Shown piece after piece: positions 46,528 through 58,072 of a DNA stretch of 64,000 bases. Numbering within the stretch: the first letter of the stretch is position 1; every line of letters begins with the position of its first letter. The notes under the pieces are model-generated. The model searched no databases. It worked only from the letters and a program-made list of their open reading frames with translations, and was not told the origin of the DNA. A program made the position numbers and the translations under genes. The stretch is from Fragum whitleyi (lineage: Eukaryota > Mollusca > Bivalvia > Cardiida > Cardiidae): assembly GCA_948146395.1 (NCBI GenBank), contig OX411545.1:15985526-16049525 (forward strand), in the 5' to 3' direction.

Positions 46528-46921
46528 GTTTATAATATGACCTACTTCGCCGGAGTGAAATAATCCCGTTGAATATTTTTGATATAACACGAGTGTTATT
46601 TCACTAGTGGAATAGCAATGCAAATGAGCTAAGAACGAAGAACAACATTATATTTTTGTTAGGAAAATGAGGTCATAATGGATTTGCTGACGTCATTTAG
46701 CAAACGGCGTTATATGTTTCGCTGAATAACATGATTCGATAAATATCGTAATTTTCTCATTTAATCGCCAAAATTCCGGTCATATTATAAATAGAATATC
46801 AAATTTGTTCTCACCAAATACCGAATTTATTAAACTCGCCATCTATAAACAGATCATCTGTTTGTAGATGACTCGTTTAATAAATTCGGTATTCAATGAC
46901 CACTCATTCAATATCCTCTAT
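46528..46921 (-). mobile_element. T3 composite element, short inverted copy
   Basis: TTTATAATATGACCTACTTC...CCGGTCATATTATAAATAGA bounds the inner module. It is followed by the hairpin module (GAATTTATTAAACTCGCCAT / ATGACTCGTTTAATAAATTC) and GACCACTCATTCAATATCCT. The order is the exact inverse of 34357-34769. Confidence 0.85.
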
Positions 46922-47090
46922 TTATTTAATCCAAACTCTCTGAATCCTTTATTTTTTATCCCATATCAATTTTTCAAATAGGAATCTTGTACACATTTTT
47001 TTAGATGTAATTTTACATTCATTGTGTAGGAGATCAAGACTAACTTAAAAGATTTCAAATTAAAAAAAATGAAATGACACCGAATTTCAC

Positions 47091-47192
47091 ATTTCCAACA
47101 ATTTAACATGTGCGAAATGCTTAGACCCAGATTGGCCTGTATATCCACAAAGTCCGATCAGAGGCTCCACGGACCTATGGTATTTGTTCTCA
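47091..47192. repeat. partial M5 relative
   Basis: ATTTCCAACAATTTAACATG TGC... followed by a diverged hairpin (CCAGATTGGCCTG...GTCCGATCAGAGG) parallels 22910-22990. The right half is missing. Confidence 0.55.
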
Positions 47193-47199
47193 ATCACTC

Positions 47200-48420
47200 T
47201 AATCTTTCGAAAAAAAAAAAAACTGATTGGCCGTCAATGTTACTCAACATGTTACTCGTACATACACGAAACTTAGACCAAAATATCCTTAACAATTTCT
47301 CGAACTGTATAATAAGATTTCTTTGTGAATTATTTATCGATACGATTTCAATGAGTACTATGATTTCATTTCAACTTATGGTATTCACAGCATTTCGATT
47401 GAAGCTTACCAATATAATTCCCAGTGTTACGCGACAAATAATTTCTAAAACTGTTATCATAAAGGCGACTAAGCCGCCGAAGGCTTGTAGTATTTGTGGC
47501 TTAAAAACAGTGCTATAATTCTCTAGAGAATTTTAGCATCGTCCTACTTTTAATCATTATGTATGCATGTATGATGAAGATAATTAGACCGTTTTAATTT
47601 TATCCTTGTTTACCGCTTTATAGATTGAATTATAACATAGTCTATCTATTTAACAAATTTTAATTAAAATGTAAATTGACATTTATAATCTAATACTTCA
47701 GAAAAACCTCGTCTTATTTTAGATTAGATTTCGCTAAAGAGTCTTTATTAAAAACTTATTGAAACCCATTAAGTTACCCATATACCAATTTGTTACACAT
47801 GCATTATTTACAATACTGCATCCTGACAATATTAATGTGAATACTTCTTCACAGACCGTTTGAAACAGAAAAAAAATAAATCAAAACCTAAATAACCATG
47901 AAAAATGAAATATAGTAGGATTGAATCATTCAAATGAAAACAATGATATACATAATAGAAAATAAACAAGTACTTGGGAAAATATCATTAAACAAATGTA
48001 AATTCAAATGGGTGAAATGTTAAATAAAGCAACCAAATAATAAAGGTTTTCAGAGGAACGGACTTTCAATATATTAAACCAACATTTAATTATCTGTAAT
48101 AAGTGGATTAGAATAGTAGAAAACTTCATACTCCAAATGACATTATTCATCCTGAGGGATCATTATAACTTGTAATTTGACAGCAATATAAGCTATATTC
48201 TTTAAGATTCCCTTATTTCAATCAAAGTTCTAATGTTTTTCGTTTATACCATAACCGAGATTGTTAATTGTATCATTTTAATGTATCTCATATCAAAGAT
48301 AGGTGTTTTTCCATGAGAACCACTAAATCTTTTAAGAAATGTTGAAAGATAACGCCTCCTAACTCTTTTTTCAGCCCCGTTTCCAGCAAGATAATTGTGC
48401 TTCGATGACAAAACAGATAA
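47200..48420. other. no firm feature; one unassigned 136-codon frame
   Basis: The plus-strand frame 47108-47518 starts inside the M5 fragment, passes a run of 11 A and ends ACSICGLKTVL. I know no matching family, and its start in a repeat argues against a gene. The rest is very AT-rich. Confidence 0.35.
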
Positions 48421-48426
48421 CAATAT

Positions 48427-48460
48427 ATGTGACTAGTCACGCAAAAAGGGCCATCTGGGA
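48427..48460 (-). repeat. short dispersed motif
   Basis: TGTGACTAGTCACGCAAAAA GGGCCATCTGG is the inverted counterpart of 22368-22405; a weaker copy is at 56161-56193. Confidence 0.45.
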
Positions 48461-48564
48461 AATCCGTAAGACAAAAATTTAAAAAGAGATTGGATCAAGC
48501 CGAGGGCAACCTTAGGTTGTATTTCGTAATTATCTATAAAGCATGATAAAGTCATTGTAGATTA

Positions 48565-49600
48565 AAAAGAGCACCGCCCACGGGTGCCTACGCTCGGCTG
48601 TTAAGTGCTGGATGGTGAAAAATCCATGGTCAAAAAAAGGCATTATTTGAACAAAATGCTTCTAGAGACCACTTTTCATTAGTAAGTTTCTTTGCCAGTC
48701 AAGACTTTAAGCAAATTAAGAAGTGTTCATGTCATAAATGAGTGACTTTCACCAAATGACCTTGACCTTGACTGATGACCTTAACATTGTATTGCATCTG
48801 ACCATCTTGTCACAAGCAATGCACATTTGATATTTCAAGGTTCTATGACTTAACAATCCAAAGTTATGGTTTATTATCAGTTTTAACTACACAGATTTGA
48901 CCTTATAGGATGACCTTGAACGATGACCGTGAACTTGGTACCAACAGAAAGGCCTTGTCACAGGTAATCATCAAATGAAAAATGAAGCACTGTCACTTAC
49001 CATTAAAAAGTAATGGCGAATATTTGGTAATTATTTCACTAATTTGACCTTGAAAATGACCTTGACATTTACTGATGACCTTGAACTTTGTACCAACAGA
49101 TAGGCATTATCACAGTAAATCATCATGTGAAATATGAATGCCCTATCACTTACACTTTAAAAGTCATGGCGAATGTTAAAATCAAGGTATCTTTTTTTCA
49201 AGAGTTTGTCCTTGAAAAATAACAATGACCTTGACTGACGACCTTGAACTTGGGTCAAACTGAATGGCCTTATCCAAGGCAATCATCATATGAAATATGA
49301 AACCCTATCATTCACCAATAAAGTTATGACCAATGTTAAATTTGGGTGTTTACTCACAAATTTGACCTTGAAAAATGACCTTGACCTTGACTGATGACCT
49401 TGAACTTGGTACCAATAGAAAGGCCTTGCCTCAGGTAATGATCATGTGAAATATGAAGGTCCTATCACATACCATTCAAAAGTTATCACAAAATGTCAAA
49501 GTTTTCGCATGACAACGATGACAACAACAACGCCAATGACGACGACAACGAGGACGACACCAAGGCTTTAGCAATACCTCGGGTTTTCTCAGCAATCAGC
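48565..49600 (+). mobile_element. pearl-like element, family D, ~152-163-bp monomers
   Basis: Head AGAGCACCGCCCACGGGTGC CTACGCTCGGCTG includes hairpin GCACCGCCCACGGGTGC. Core: monomers marked by GACCTTGAACTTGGTACCAA at intervals of about 152, 163 and 156 bp, each with TGACCTTGAC and CATGTGAAATATGAA. Tail: a GACGACGACAACGAGGACGA tract, then a weak TTTAGCAATACCTC end. Non-coding. Confidence 0.82.
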
Positions 49601-49604
49601 ATAA

Positions 49605-49751
49605 GGTAGTGGACCCGTAATAGTCCCAGAACATTTCGGAAGACATTAACTTAAATCGAGGTTTCCTAATGATTTCATTGGGCAACCTCGTTTGAATTAT
49701 GAATGAATACGATTTCCCAAATGTTGCTTCTAACTATTACGGGTCCACTAC
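49605..49751. mobile_element. M6 palindromic MITE, copy 3
   Basis: GGTAGTGGACCCGTAATAGT / CTATTACGGGTCCACTAC with internal GAGGTTTCCTAATGATTTCA TTGGGCAACCTC. Flanks are ATAA and ATCA, decayed from TTAA. It abuts the family D tail. Confidence 0.85.
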
Positions 49752-49799
49752 ATCAAAGCGTCATATTTCTGCCCTGCCCGGCCTTTTCAAACCTCGTAG

Positions 49800-50600
49800 T
49801 CTGATCAGCGTTAATTCTTTCGGTATTTCCTGGGTGGTCCCTTTTCACATGATATGACAAAAAGTTCAGTGGCCAGTAAAAGTGTCATTTAAACATTGCT
49901 TATTTATCGTGTATTAGCAAACATCTACCAAAAGCAAACTTCCCAGGAAAATTATTTGTGATGTGTGTCAGAAAAAGGATACAAGAAAAAAATATAATTT
50001 ACATATTAGATCATTAAAGGGACATTATTTCTCATTAATAGTAAACCACCAACGCCTCTATCATAATGTGTGATATCGAAGACACTATGTAGCAAGACAA
50101 CGCTTTTACCTGAAGCTAACTAGCACCATATGCCATAAATATTTAGAACTGTGTAGCCAGTTTTGGGCTGCATGTTTTTTTTTTTTTGTTTTTTGTTTTT
50201 TTTTTTTTTGGAAGATATTTTTAACATCACTTATATCAAAGCATCGATTAACTATATTTCATCTTTTTTTTATGAGGCTTGACACCTTTCTTAACAATAT
50301 TTCAGTTGTATTTCAAACAAAGTCTTCTTATTTATTATGTTTTGTTGGTTTAACCAGAATAGGATTATGCTCTTAAATGCCTTGCTAGAGGACATTTCCA
50401 CAAATAACCAATCGTGAGACCGCAATTCAACTTCGTGACATTCGACCAATCATAGATAACTGACTTATGGCGCTGACATGAGCCACCTAGGACCCGAAAG
50501 TCGTTTGTGTTTAAATTCAATCATGGTTTTAAGTTGGAAAAATTAATGCAAGTTATTCAATGACGGCTCTATATATGTACAAATTACTTTTAACATCAAC
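49800..50600. other. no gene; T-rich tract at 50177-50210
   Basis: A stretch dominated by T with two G interruptions sits at 50177-50210. Otherwise nothing recognised. Confidence 0.5.
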
Positions 50601-50608
50601 AGCACGAC

Positions 50609-50754
50609 CAGCCCCGAGTCTAGGTTGACAGAAACAGTGCAAACTACTTGCAAACTATTAAATCATACCTCGCTTTGCACGTTCTCTAGCATGCAAAATT
50701 GCAGCGTAATTTGCAAACAGTTTACATCGTTTCGTCATACTAGGCTGGGCTGAT
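50609..50754. mobile_element. HP palindromic MITE, copy 5
   Basis: CAGCCCCGAGTCTAGGTTGA at the left and TACTAGGCTGGGCTG at the right. Interior GTGCAAACTACTTGCAAAC and GCTTTGCACGTTCTCTAGCA keep the HP order with more mismatches than other copies. Confidence 0.7.
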
Positions 50755-51296
50755 CTTACTACAAAACTTTAATGTATACCGAAAACGTTCTAATAGAACC
50801 TTATATTCTAATATAACCCCATCCCCTTCTTTGGACGTTAATACTGGCCACTTTTTGCATGATTTTCGGAAAACTAAAAGCCTCTAACAAACCCCCTCCC
50901 CGACCAAATCGATGTCACAATGATTTCAAAGGAGAATAATTTTAACTTTTCTTTTCGACCGCATGTTAACTTTTTTGTTAATTCAATGCTTAAATAAATA
51001 AATTGCTCGAAATTTTCTTTGATTTACCGGATATAAACTGTTGATAAGACGTGGAAAAATGGCTAAAAATGCAGTGATATTATTATTGGCCATTTTTCTT
51101 CATCTTAGCAACTATTACCTTTTATAAAGCCCCACCCCTTTTAACAGAGACATGATGATTTTAATAAATCCACGGGGTTGTATTAGAGCTTCTATGGTAC
51201 CTTTTTCCCACACTGCATTTTGTTAAAAATGTGATCATAAGTCTGCTTCACCTCAAATTATAAGCAACCCAAACACAATATTACTTGCAATATTTA

Positions 51297-51535
51297 CCCT
51301 TGTCATGCTGAACCCGGAATATTCCTGCTTTGGCAGGAACTATAGACAAACATCAGCCTGCACATATGTGCAGTCTGATGTTAGTCTACACCACCTGTTT
51401 CTCACTTTCAAACCAGAATTGTCCATAGATTCAGTTTTTCAAATAAAAATTGACCAACAGTCGGTTCTTTCGGTGATTTTTGCCCTTTGATTTTGATGCA
51501 AATGTTTAGCCAAAATTTATTCAGCATGACAAGGG
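51297..51535. mobile_element. piggyBac-like MITE
   Basis: CCCTTGTCATGCTGAA at the left and TTCAGCATGACAAGGG at the right are perfect 16-bp inverted repeats, flanked by TTTA (51293-51296) and TTAA (51536-51539). A CCCT start beside TTAA is the piggyBac signature. An internal hairpin AACATCAGCCTGCACATATG TGCAGTCTGATGTT is present. No transposase. Confidence 0.87.
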
Positions 51536-51777
51536 TTAACTCAATGTCGAACACAAACGATCAATAATCATGTCAATCTCAATGATTGGTTATATCATTA
51601 ATCTTTTGCATGTAATGTAAAAGAATGAATCAATTGACATGTATTGATTCTATTTCCTTGCTAATATGAATATATCAAATTGGAACACTTTTATCCACGC
51701 AATATTACTCATTTGAAGGTTAAAAAGGGTTTAATGTCCATGAGTATTAATTTAAACGAGAGTGCCATCGTCACAAA

Positions 51778-53117
51778 ATACGCCGCCACTTTGCTGCTGT
51801 TTCACAGAAATAATTGTAGACACTTCTTATTTTGACAGAACCAAATTGAAAATGACCAAGTTTCATTTAAATCAAGACAAAAAGTGAGGAGGAGTTGCCT
51901 TCACAAGGCTGCAATTTCAATAAGCCCCAGGCACTAAGTTTTAAGGGGGCATAATTCAGGGAAATAAATGAGCCATAAAATCCTTGATCCATGTACATCT
52001 ACAATTATGGTGATGACATTAAGCCCTAGATACTAAGTTTTAAGGGGGCATAACTTAGGGTAAAATTAAATACCATAAAATCCTTACTTCATGCTCATCA
52101 ACCAATTTCGGTTATAACATCCACCCAGTTCATTTAGATCCAGCCAGAAACTTAGGAAGAGTTGCATTCAGAAGGCTGAAATTTCAATAAGCCCCAGGGA
52201 CTAAGTTTTTAAGGGGGCATAACTCAGGCAATAAGCCCCGGGGACTAAGTTTTTAAGGGGCATAACTCAGGCAAAAATCAACGAACCATAAAATCCTTAC
52301 TTAATGCACATCTACCAATTGAGGTGATAACATTGACCAAGTTTCAAGAAGATCCAGTCAGAAACTTAGGAGGAGTTGCGTTGACAAGAAAATTGGACCT
52401 AGACACTAAGTTATCAAGGGGCATAACTCAGGCAAAAATCAACGAACCATAAAATCCTTCCTTCATGCACATCTACCAATTGAGATGATAATATTGACCA
52501 AGTTTCAAGAAGATCCAGTCAGAAACTTAGGAGGAGTTGCGTTGACAAGAAAATTGGACCTAGACACTAAGTTATCAAGGGGCATAACTCAGGCAAAAAT
52601 CAATGAACCGTAAAATCCTTCTTTCATGAACATTTACCAATTGAGGTGATAACATTGACCAAGTTTCAAGAAGATCCAGCCAGAAACTTAGGAGGAGTTG
52701 CGTTGACAAGAAAAGTGGACCCAGAGACTAAGTTATCAAGGGGCATAACTCAGGCAAAAATCAAGGAACCATAAAATCCTTCCTTCATGCAAATCTACCA
52801 ATTGAGGTGATAATATTGACCAAGTTTCAAGAAGATCCAGCCAGAAACTTAGGAGGAGTTGCGTTGACAAGAAAAGTGGACCCAGAGACTAAGTTATCAA
52901 GGGGCATAACTCAGGCAAAAATCAACGAACCGTAAAATCCTTCCTTCATGCACATCTACCAATTGAGGTGTTTAATATTGACCAAGTTTCAAGAAGATCC
53001 AGTCAGAAGTTTAGGAGGAGTTGCGTTGACAAGAAAAGTGGACGGACGTACGGACGGACGGACGGACAGACGGAGAAGATGACGCCAATATACGTCCGCC
53101 TCCGGCGGCGTATAAAA
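51778..53117 (+). mobile_element. pearl-like element, family E, exact 161-bp tandem array
   Basis: Head ATACGCCGCC (51778); tail hairpin CGTCCGCCTCCGGCGGCG then TATAAAAAA, giving an ATACGCCGCC / GGCGGCGTAT terminal repeat. The TTATCAAGGGGCATAACTCA mark falls at 52411, 52572, 52733 and 52894, exactly 161 bp apart. Earlier monomers (51900-52300) are diverged and include a short local duplication near 52195-52260. A GGACGGACGGACGGAC tract precedes the tail. Confidence 0.9.
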
Positions 53118-53596
53118 AATATTTAAGGACGATGCGCCGAACAATAGAAGAGAGATTTACAAAAGTACCTGAGAAAAGGCATTCCTTTACAGAGTGTTTG
53201 TATATCTTTTAAGATAAAAGTTGTAAAGGGCAAACATTCGCTTACATATAAAGAAAGCAGTAGACTGGTAGAATTTGCTAAGGTTGAGAGTTTTACTTTT
53301 TTTCAAACATGTAAAAGCATAACAGTATATAAGATAATTCGAATTCGAAATATTTATTCGCAAGCAATGCAGGATTGATATGTTGGTACATATTTTACTT
53401 TACTATTTTTCATATTTTAATAATTCCAAAGCAGGTCTTTACATAACATTAAAAAGGGTCTCTATGAGGATCTTAAGAGAAAAAGGCTGAGAAATAAATT
53501 AAGGAAAACAAACATTGAACATAAGAATATTTGCAGGGTTAGTGGTGAACACGCAGCCCATTTTATATCTAGGATAGAACACACGCCAAATCTTAC

Positions 53597-53658
53597 GAGG
53601 TGCTGAGAAATCAAAGATAATCTCCTGACATCGCTTTCCACGCCAGCGAGCTTTGCAG
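53597..53658 (-). CDS. EGF-family membrane ligand, second half of EGF domain
   Basis: A 62-nt internal exon on the minus strand. The acceptor is TTCTATACAG|CTGCAAAG; the donor is CACCTC|GTAAGAT at 53596. It completes the split codon (His) between cysteines 4 and 5, then supplies CKARWRGKRC, that is C5-x8-C6, and a short stalk EIIFDFSAP before leaving one base for the membrane exon. The EGF spacing across the two exons is C-x9-C-x5-C-x12-C-x1-C-x8-C, the canonical pattern. The frame stays open past the donor for about 33 more codons to a stop at 53499-53501, so intron retention would give a soluble product. The intron to the next exon is about 11.0 kb. Confidence 0.9.
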
Positions 53659-53699
53659 CTGTATAGAAGAAATAATAACAATAACGTCATAATCATATA

Positions 53700-54925
53700 C
53701 AAATTGATCGTAAGAATTCATATTTCTCCCGAAGCTAACAGTGAATGATCAATTGCTACTTTTGGTAGTCATTTCTCAAAACACTTATGCCACCCCAATA
53801 GCTTTCCGAGTTTTATCATTTGTTTTATGGACTTTTGACAATGACATTTGATCATGCTTATTAATGAGATTTATCTTCATGGGAAGAACATTTAATCTTA
53901 AAACGGAGGGACAGTGGGAAAACATTTTGTCCAAATTCTTAAAATTGTTGGACCAAAAACAAAACTAACAATTGACCATCCATCGTTTATAGGAAATCTA
54001 GCTTCTGGTAACAATATTTTAGATATATAAAACTTTAAACCATTTAGATTTTGAAGTCCGTCTATCATGAAATATTTCTGCTTTTCTGACTACAAACATA
54101 TAAGCGATTTGCTTGTTCGTTTGTCCTTATTATTTCCTTTTCATTTTGCTTGCCAGTGTGATTTAGAAGATCAAGAATGATCCTCCGAGATAACGATACC
54201 AAAGTTTTTTGTAATCATCTATATCTCTGTATTTCCAGGAAAAGCAATGATTTCAATTCAGACGGATTTCACATAACAGTATAGTAACTGATGTTATGGT
54301 TGTCTTACATGGAAATATTATATCTATATTAATTTCCAAACATCGTGGTCCGGTATACTCCAGAGGGCAGCTGAAAAACAGAGCAAAGCATGATAATGTG
54401 ATAATTTACATCAATGAATTACAATTCCCTATTGCGAATTGTCCTACAGACAACTAAGAAACTGCTACTACCATAGTCATTATTCCAGAAGAATCGCATT
54501 TTGTGCCACCTCTCGGTGTCTCATAGTGAAATAGTCTTAATTCTAAGTTAAGCCAAGTGTGATCATGAAACTCAATTTTCCATTCCAGCAAACCTCTTCC
54601 AAGGTTTAAATTGACATTGACAGAGTACTTTTGTCTTTATCAAATGACCTTGTTATATGGAGAAACTATCAATGGCACTTGTATCGAATTAAAAATTAAA
54701 CATTGTTACTTTTAAAATCTGACATTGGCCTTTTTATATACGCATCATAGTCATATTTATCAATCCTGGTTATAGGTTGCTGAAAACACCTGTGCACTAC
54801 CCTGTGTTGCCATAGGGGATGCTTTGCTATCCTGACCGAATGGATTGTGTGTTTTTTTAAATCAAAAAGATGAAAATAAATCAAATCATTTTGAAATTAA
54901 AAAGGGAAAAATTCTTATGTAAAGT
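53700..54925. other. no recognised feature
   Basis: Intron sequence. The minus frame 54884-54696 has no motif or splice context. Confidence 0.45.
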
Positions 54926-54926
54926 T

Positions 54927-55142
54927 TCATTGATTTCTCTTCAATCCCTCGACCAACTTGGATAAAATATAACATACATAGTCCTTAACATCTTGTTCTG
55001 ATGCACTTTTTTTTAAAGAAAGAGGCTCAACTGGATCGTGGAGGCATTCTTTTAAAATTTTGTCAAAGGATTCTAGTAGATACTCCATGCTAAATTCGAA
55101 TCTCTTGGCTTGGAAAAAGAGTTCAGAAATAAAGATAAACAC
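54927..55142 (-). other. orphan open frame with coding-like composition
   Basis: A 71-codon minus-strand frame ending LVEGLKRNQ-stop. From about residue 14 (KRFEFSMEYLLESFDKILKE) it has the charged, helical composition of real protein. A pyrimidine tract ending TTTTTCCAAG just upstream could be a splice acceptor. Joining the EGF exon at 58073 to either nearby AG gives a stop within about a dozen codons, so it is not an alternative exon of that gene. I do not recognise the family; a gene or retrocopy fragment in the intron is possible. Confidence 0.3.
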
Positions 55143-55149
55143 TATGTCT

Positions 55150-58072
55150 AATCCAGAGTTTTTGAGGCCAACTGCAAATATCTACAGTATATAGTATTTT
55201 ATCTCTGCCTTTAGAAGAAAGTTGCTTGCATCAGTTTCTCGATGTTAGATATCCAGGTAATACATTTTAACAAGAATGATTATTGTATATTTTCCCTTAA
55301 ATGAAAGGATGTTTTCAGCGGCATATAGATTCTCGAACAGAAATAGTAGGTTATTTTAAAAAGGTTTATCATATAACTATACAAAAATCCGTGTGATAAC
55401 ATCTCGAGATATTTTGAAAAATAGCACATGGATAGTTTTAGAACAATGACCTACTGGGGTTACCTTTAAGAAACTTGCATTTCTGTTAGAAACATCAACC
55501 AAAATAAGGCAAATGGAGGTCATAAGATGAAAACTATATGCATTACTATATTCTATGAAGAAATATCTAACTCGATTGTGGGAATTTATAATTGTCTCGG
55601 CAGAGCCTGGGCAATTACTAATTCCCCAAACCTAGTTAGATATTTTTTTCATTCAAAACACTAAGTGCGTGTTACATAATGTAATTCAACTGTGCCCAAA
55701 ACTAAAGATGTGTAATTTGGATGGAAAAGTCATGATGGTTCATTGAAATGAATACACTACGTGTAGAGCAAAAGGAAAATCCCTCCAGACCTTTGGAGGC
55801 ATAGGGATAGACGGACAGACAGATCAAGTATCGCATTAAAGCCCTTGAGGCAGCCTAAAAATCAACAAGAAGCAGTTTGAAGTGATGCACTGATGAAATA
55901 ATTCAAATTTAAGAAAATGTCTCTTAATTTCGCAGGGCAAAATAATAAAGGTTTTTCCCATGACAAACAATTAAATCATCGTGAAATTGGATCAATAAAT
56001 CATTGTTATGGACGCTTGGTCTGCAATCATTTTAAATCAAGAAGAATCTCATGCATCAGCGCAATCAATTTCTGGCTTTTTTGAAGCCCAGTTTTTCTAT
56101 TCATTTTTTCCTGATTTGCTTTCTTCACATTCAAATTTATAAGTTAACTCTGATGATGAATATGTGACCAGTCAAGCGAAAAAGGACATTGGAACTATAG
56201 CTTTAGTCAGATTTTACAAAATGTGGTCTAAAGGTATTAATAATTAGGATCTTAGGGATCCTTTCTCAAAGTTTTGGAGTCCCTGTTTAAAATACAGACT
56301 TTTCAAGCACTTTACTAGTTTTTATTATGTATCAATTAAGAGTGTTTGAAGCAGCCTTCAACTCTCTTTTAAGCTGATCCCTAGAGGGTCTTTGTGGACT
56401 CACATCAGATAGGTTTGAGGGTCCTGGCTACTTACCTGGGATGCACAGACTCGACAAAAATTCGTCCCTTAAAACCCTAAAAATTCGTCCCTTAAAGACC
56501 TATGTGAAATATCTTTGAAAAGAGATTGGTCCATGTTCATGTCAACCTGATGCAGAAAATCAGCCAGTTGCCAAAACCTCCGAACCTAGTTAGCCAGCAC
56601 TGCCCTCGCAGTGGGACTAGGATCAACACTTTTTGCACTACCATGATGCTCCCGTTTCACCCTTTTGGATAAATCAAAGGCCTAAAAGGCCTGAATTGAA
56701 GACAGGACTGAATATTAACAATTGGGATGAAAATTGTGGCGTTTTGAGAAGATCTCTTGAGTGGGAATCAAAAATATTAAAAAATCCTTGATGGTTACAT
56801 ATGGAAACTGCACTTCCATTACAAATGAATATGCTAAACTTTGAAGACTCATTACTTCCAGATAAACCTATCCCTCTAGCCAGTTCAAGCTTAACAAGAG
56901 GGGACTTGCCTACATAATCGCTATCCACCCATCAGTGTAAGTTTCAATATCCTAATGCAAAACATTCATTTAACCAACAGATATATGGTGGCAAATCCTT
57001 AATTCTAAAAACTCATATGAATCATTGCAACCCTGTTTTATAAAATTGTATAGATTATCCCCAGCACTCTAAATATGATCCAAATCGGATTTTTTCCAGA
57101 CAAACTCATTAAGTGGATGTGTAAAAATCTTAAATAAAAATGTTAATCCGCATGACACACATTGCAAAACACGGTTCTGCAGGCGAATTCTGCATAAATA
57201 TAGACCACGTGTTCAGAATTTAGGTCAGCACCAAAAATTGAGGCTACATTACTACACTATTAATTATTTTTGCCGCGGTTTTTTTAATGAATGGGCCTAC
57301 TTTTTTAGCGTAATGGCACATGTATGAGTATGTTAGCAAAATCCGATGGCGACGTCGCGATCCCTATATTGAAAGACAGGCAAGCCTGTCTTCAATAAAA
57401 AATGATCGAAGTGGATTTTCTTCATCTTCGGGAATCAATAGAGCTGAACATAACGTAGATTTATCCTCAAGACAAAAAAAGAGCCGCATGTGGCTGCTCA
57501 GGTGATGAAATATTAAAATCGAAACAATGGGGAAAAATTGTAAATAATATCCATACACACTTATCCATTGATTGTACCACATCCTTGTTTGATAGAGACT
57601 ATATATTCCAAATTTCAAGCAAATGTCAATAAAAATAACCGGTAGAACTTGTATAGATACGCCCGCATAAAAACTGAAGTGCAGGAACTGTTTTTACCGT
57701 TTTTGCCTTCGCAGAAATATATTATAAGCTTTAAAACACACTTTTGACTCAGGTAACGAAAGAAACACAGGGTTTGTGTCATTTTACAAGTCATGATGTC
57801 ATCATAACATCATTTAAAGTCTGATCTCACGCATGCGCAAGACATTGATTTCTCGGTTGGTTATTCATATAAGAAAACAAGGTTAGCTAGCTATGTAAAA
57901 AAGACCTTCTCTTTTTCATTTCTCCAAAGATTATTCATGTTAATCTATATTTTCAAATCCAAATGTTTATGACAATAAGAATAATTATGGACAGCATGAA
58001 AATCTGATTTGAATTTGTTTGTTTTGTTAATGAAAATTGTGAAAAGGGTGTAGAAAAATAACTCCAACTTAC
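55150..58072. other. intron sequence; weak dispersed motif at 56161-56193
   Basis: TGTGACCAGTCAAGCGAAAA AGGACATTGG resembles 48427-48460. The minus frame 56928-56674 and the frames near 57320-57618 lack motifs. No repeat family member with ends was found. Confidence 0.45.

Noticed and set aside
47108..47518. 136-codon plus-strand frame as a gene
   Set aside because: Starts within a MITE relic and contains a K run from an A homopolymer; no family recognised.
48700..49500. CRISPR-like regular repeats
   Set aside because: The repeat unit is about 155 bp with no conserved short repeat plus unique spacer layout, and the sequence is eukaryotic; it is the family D array.
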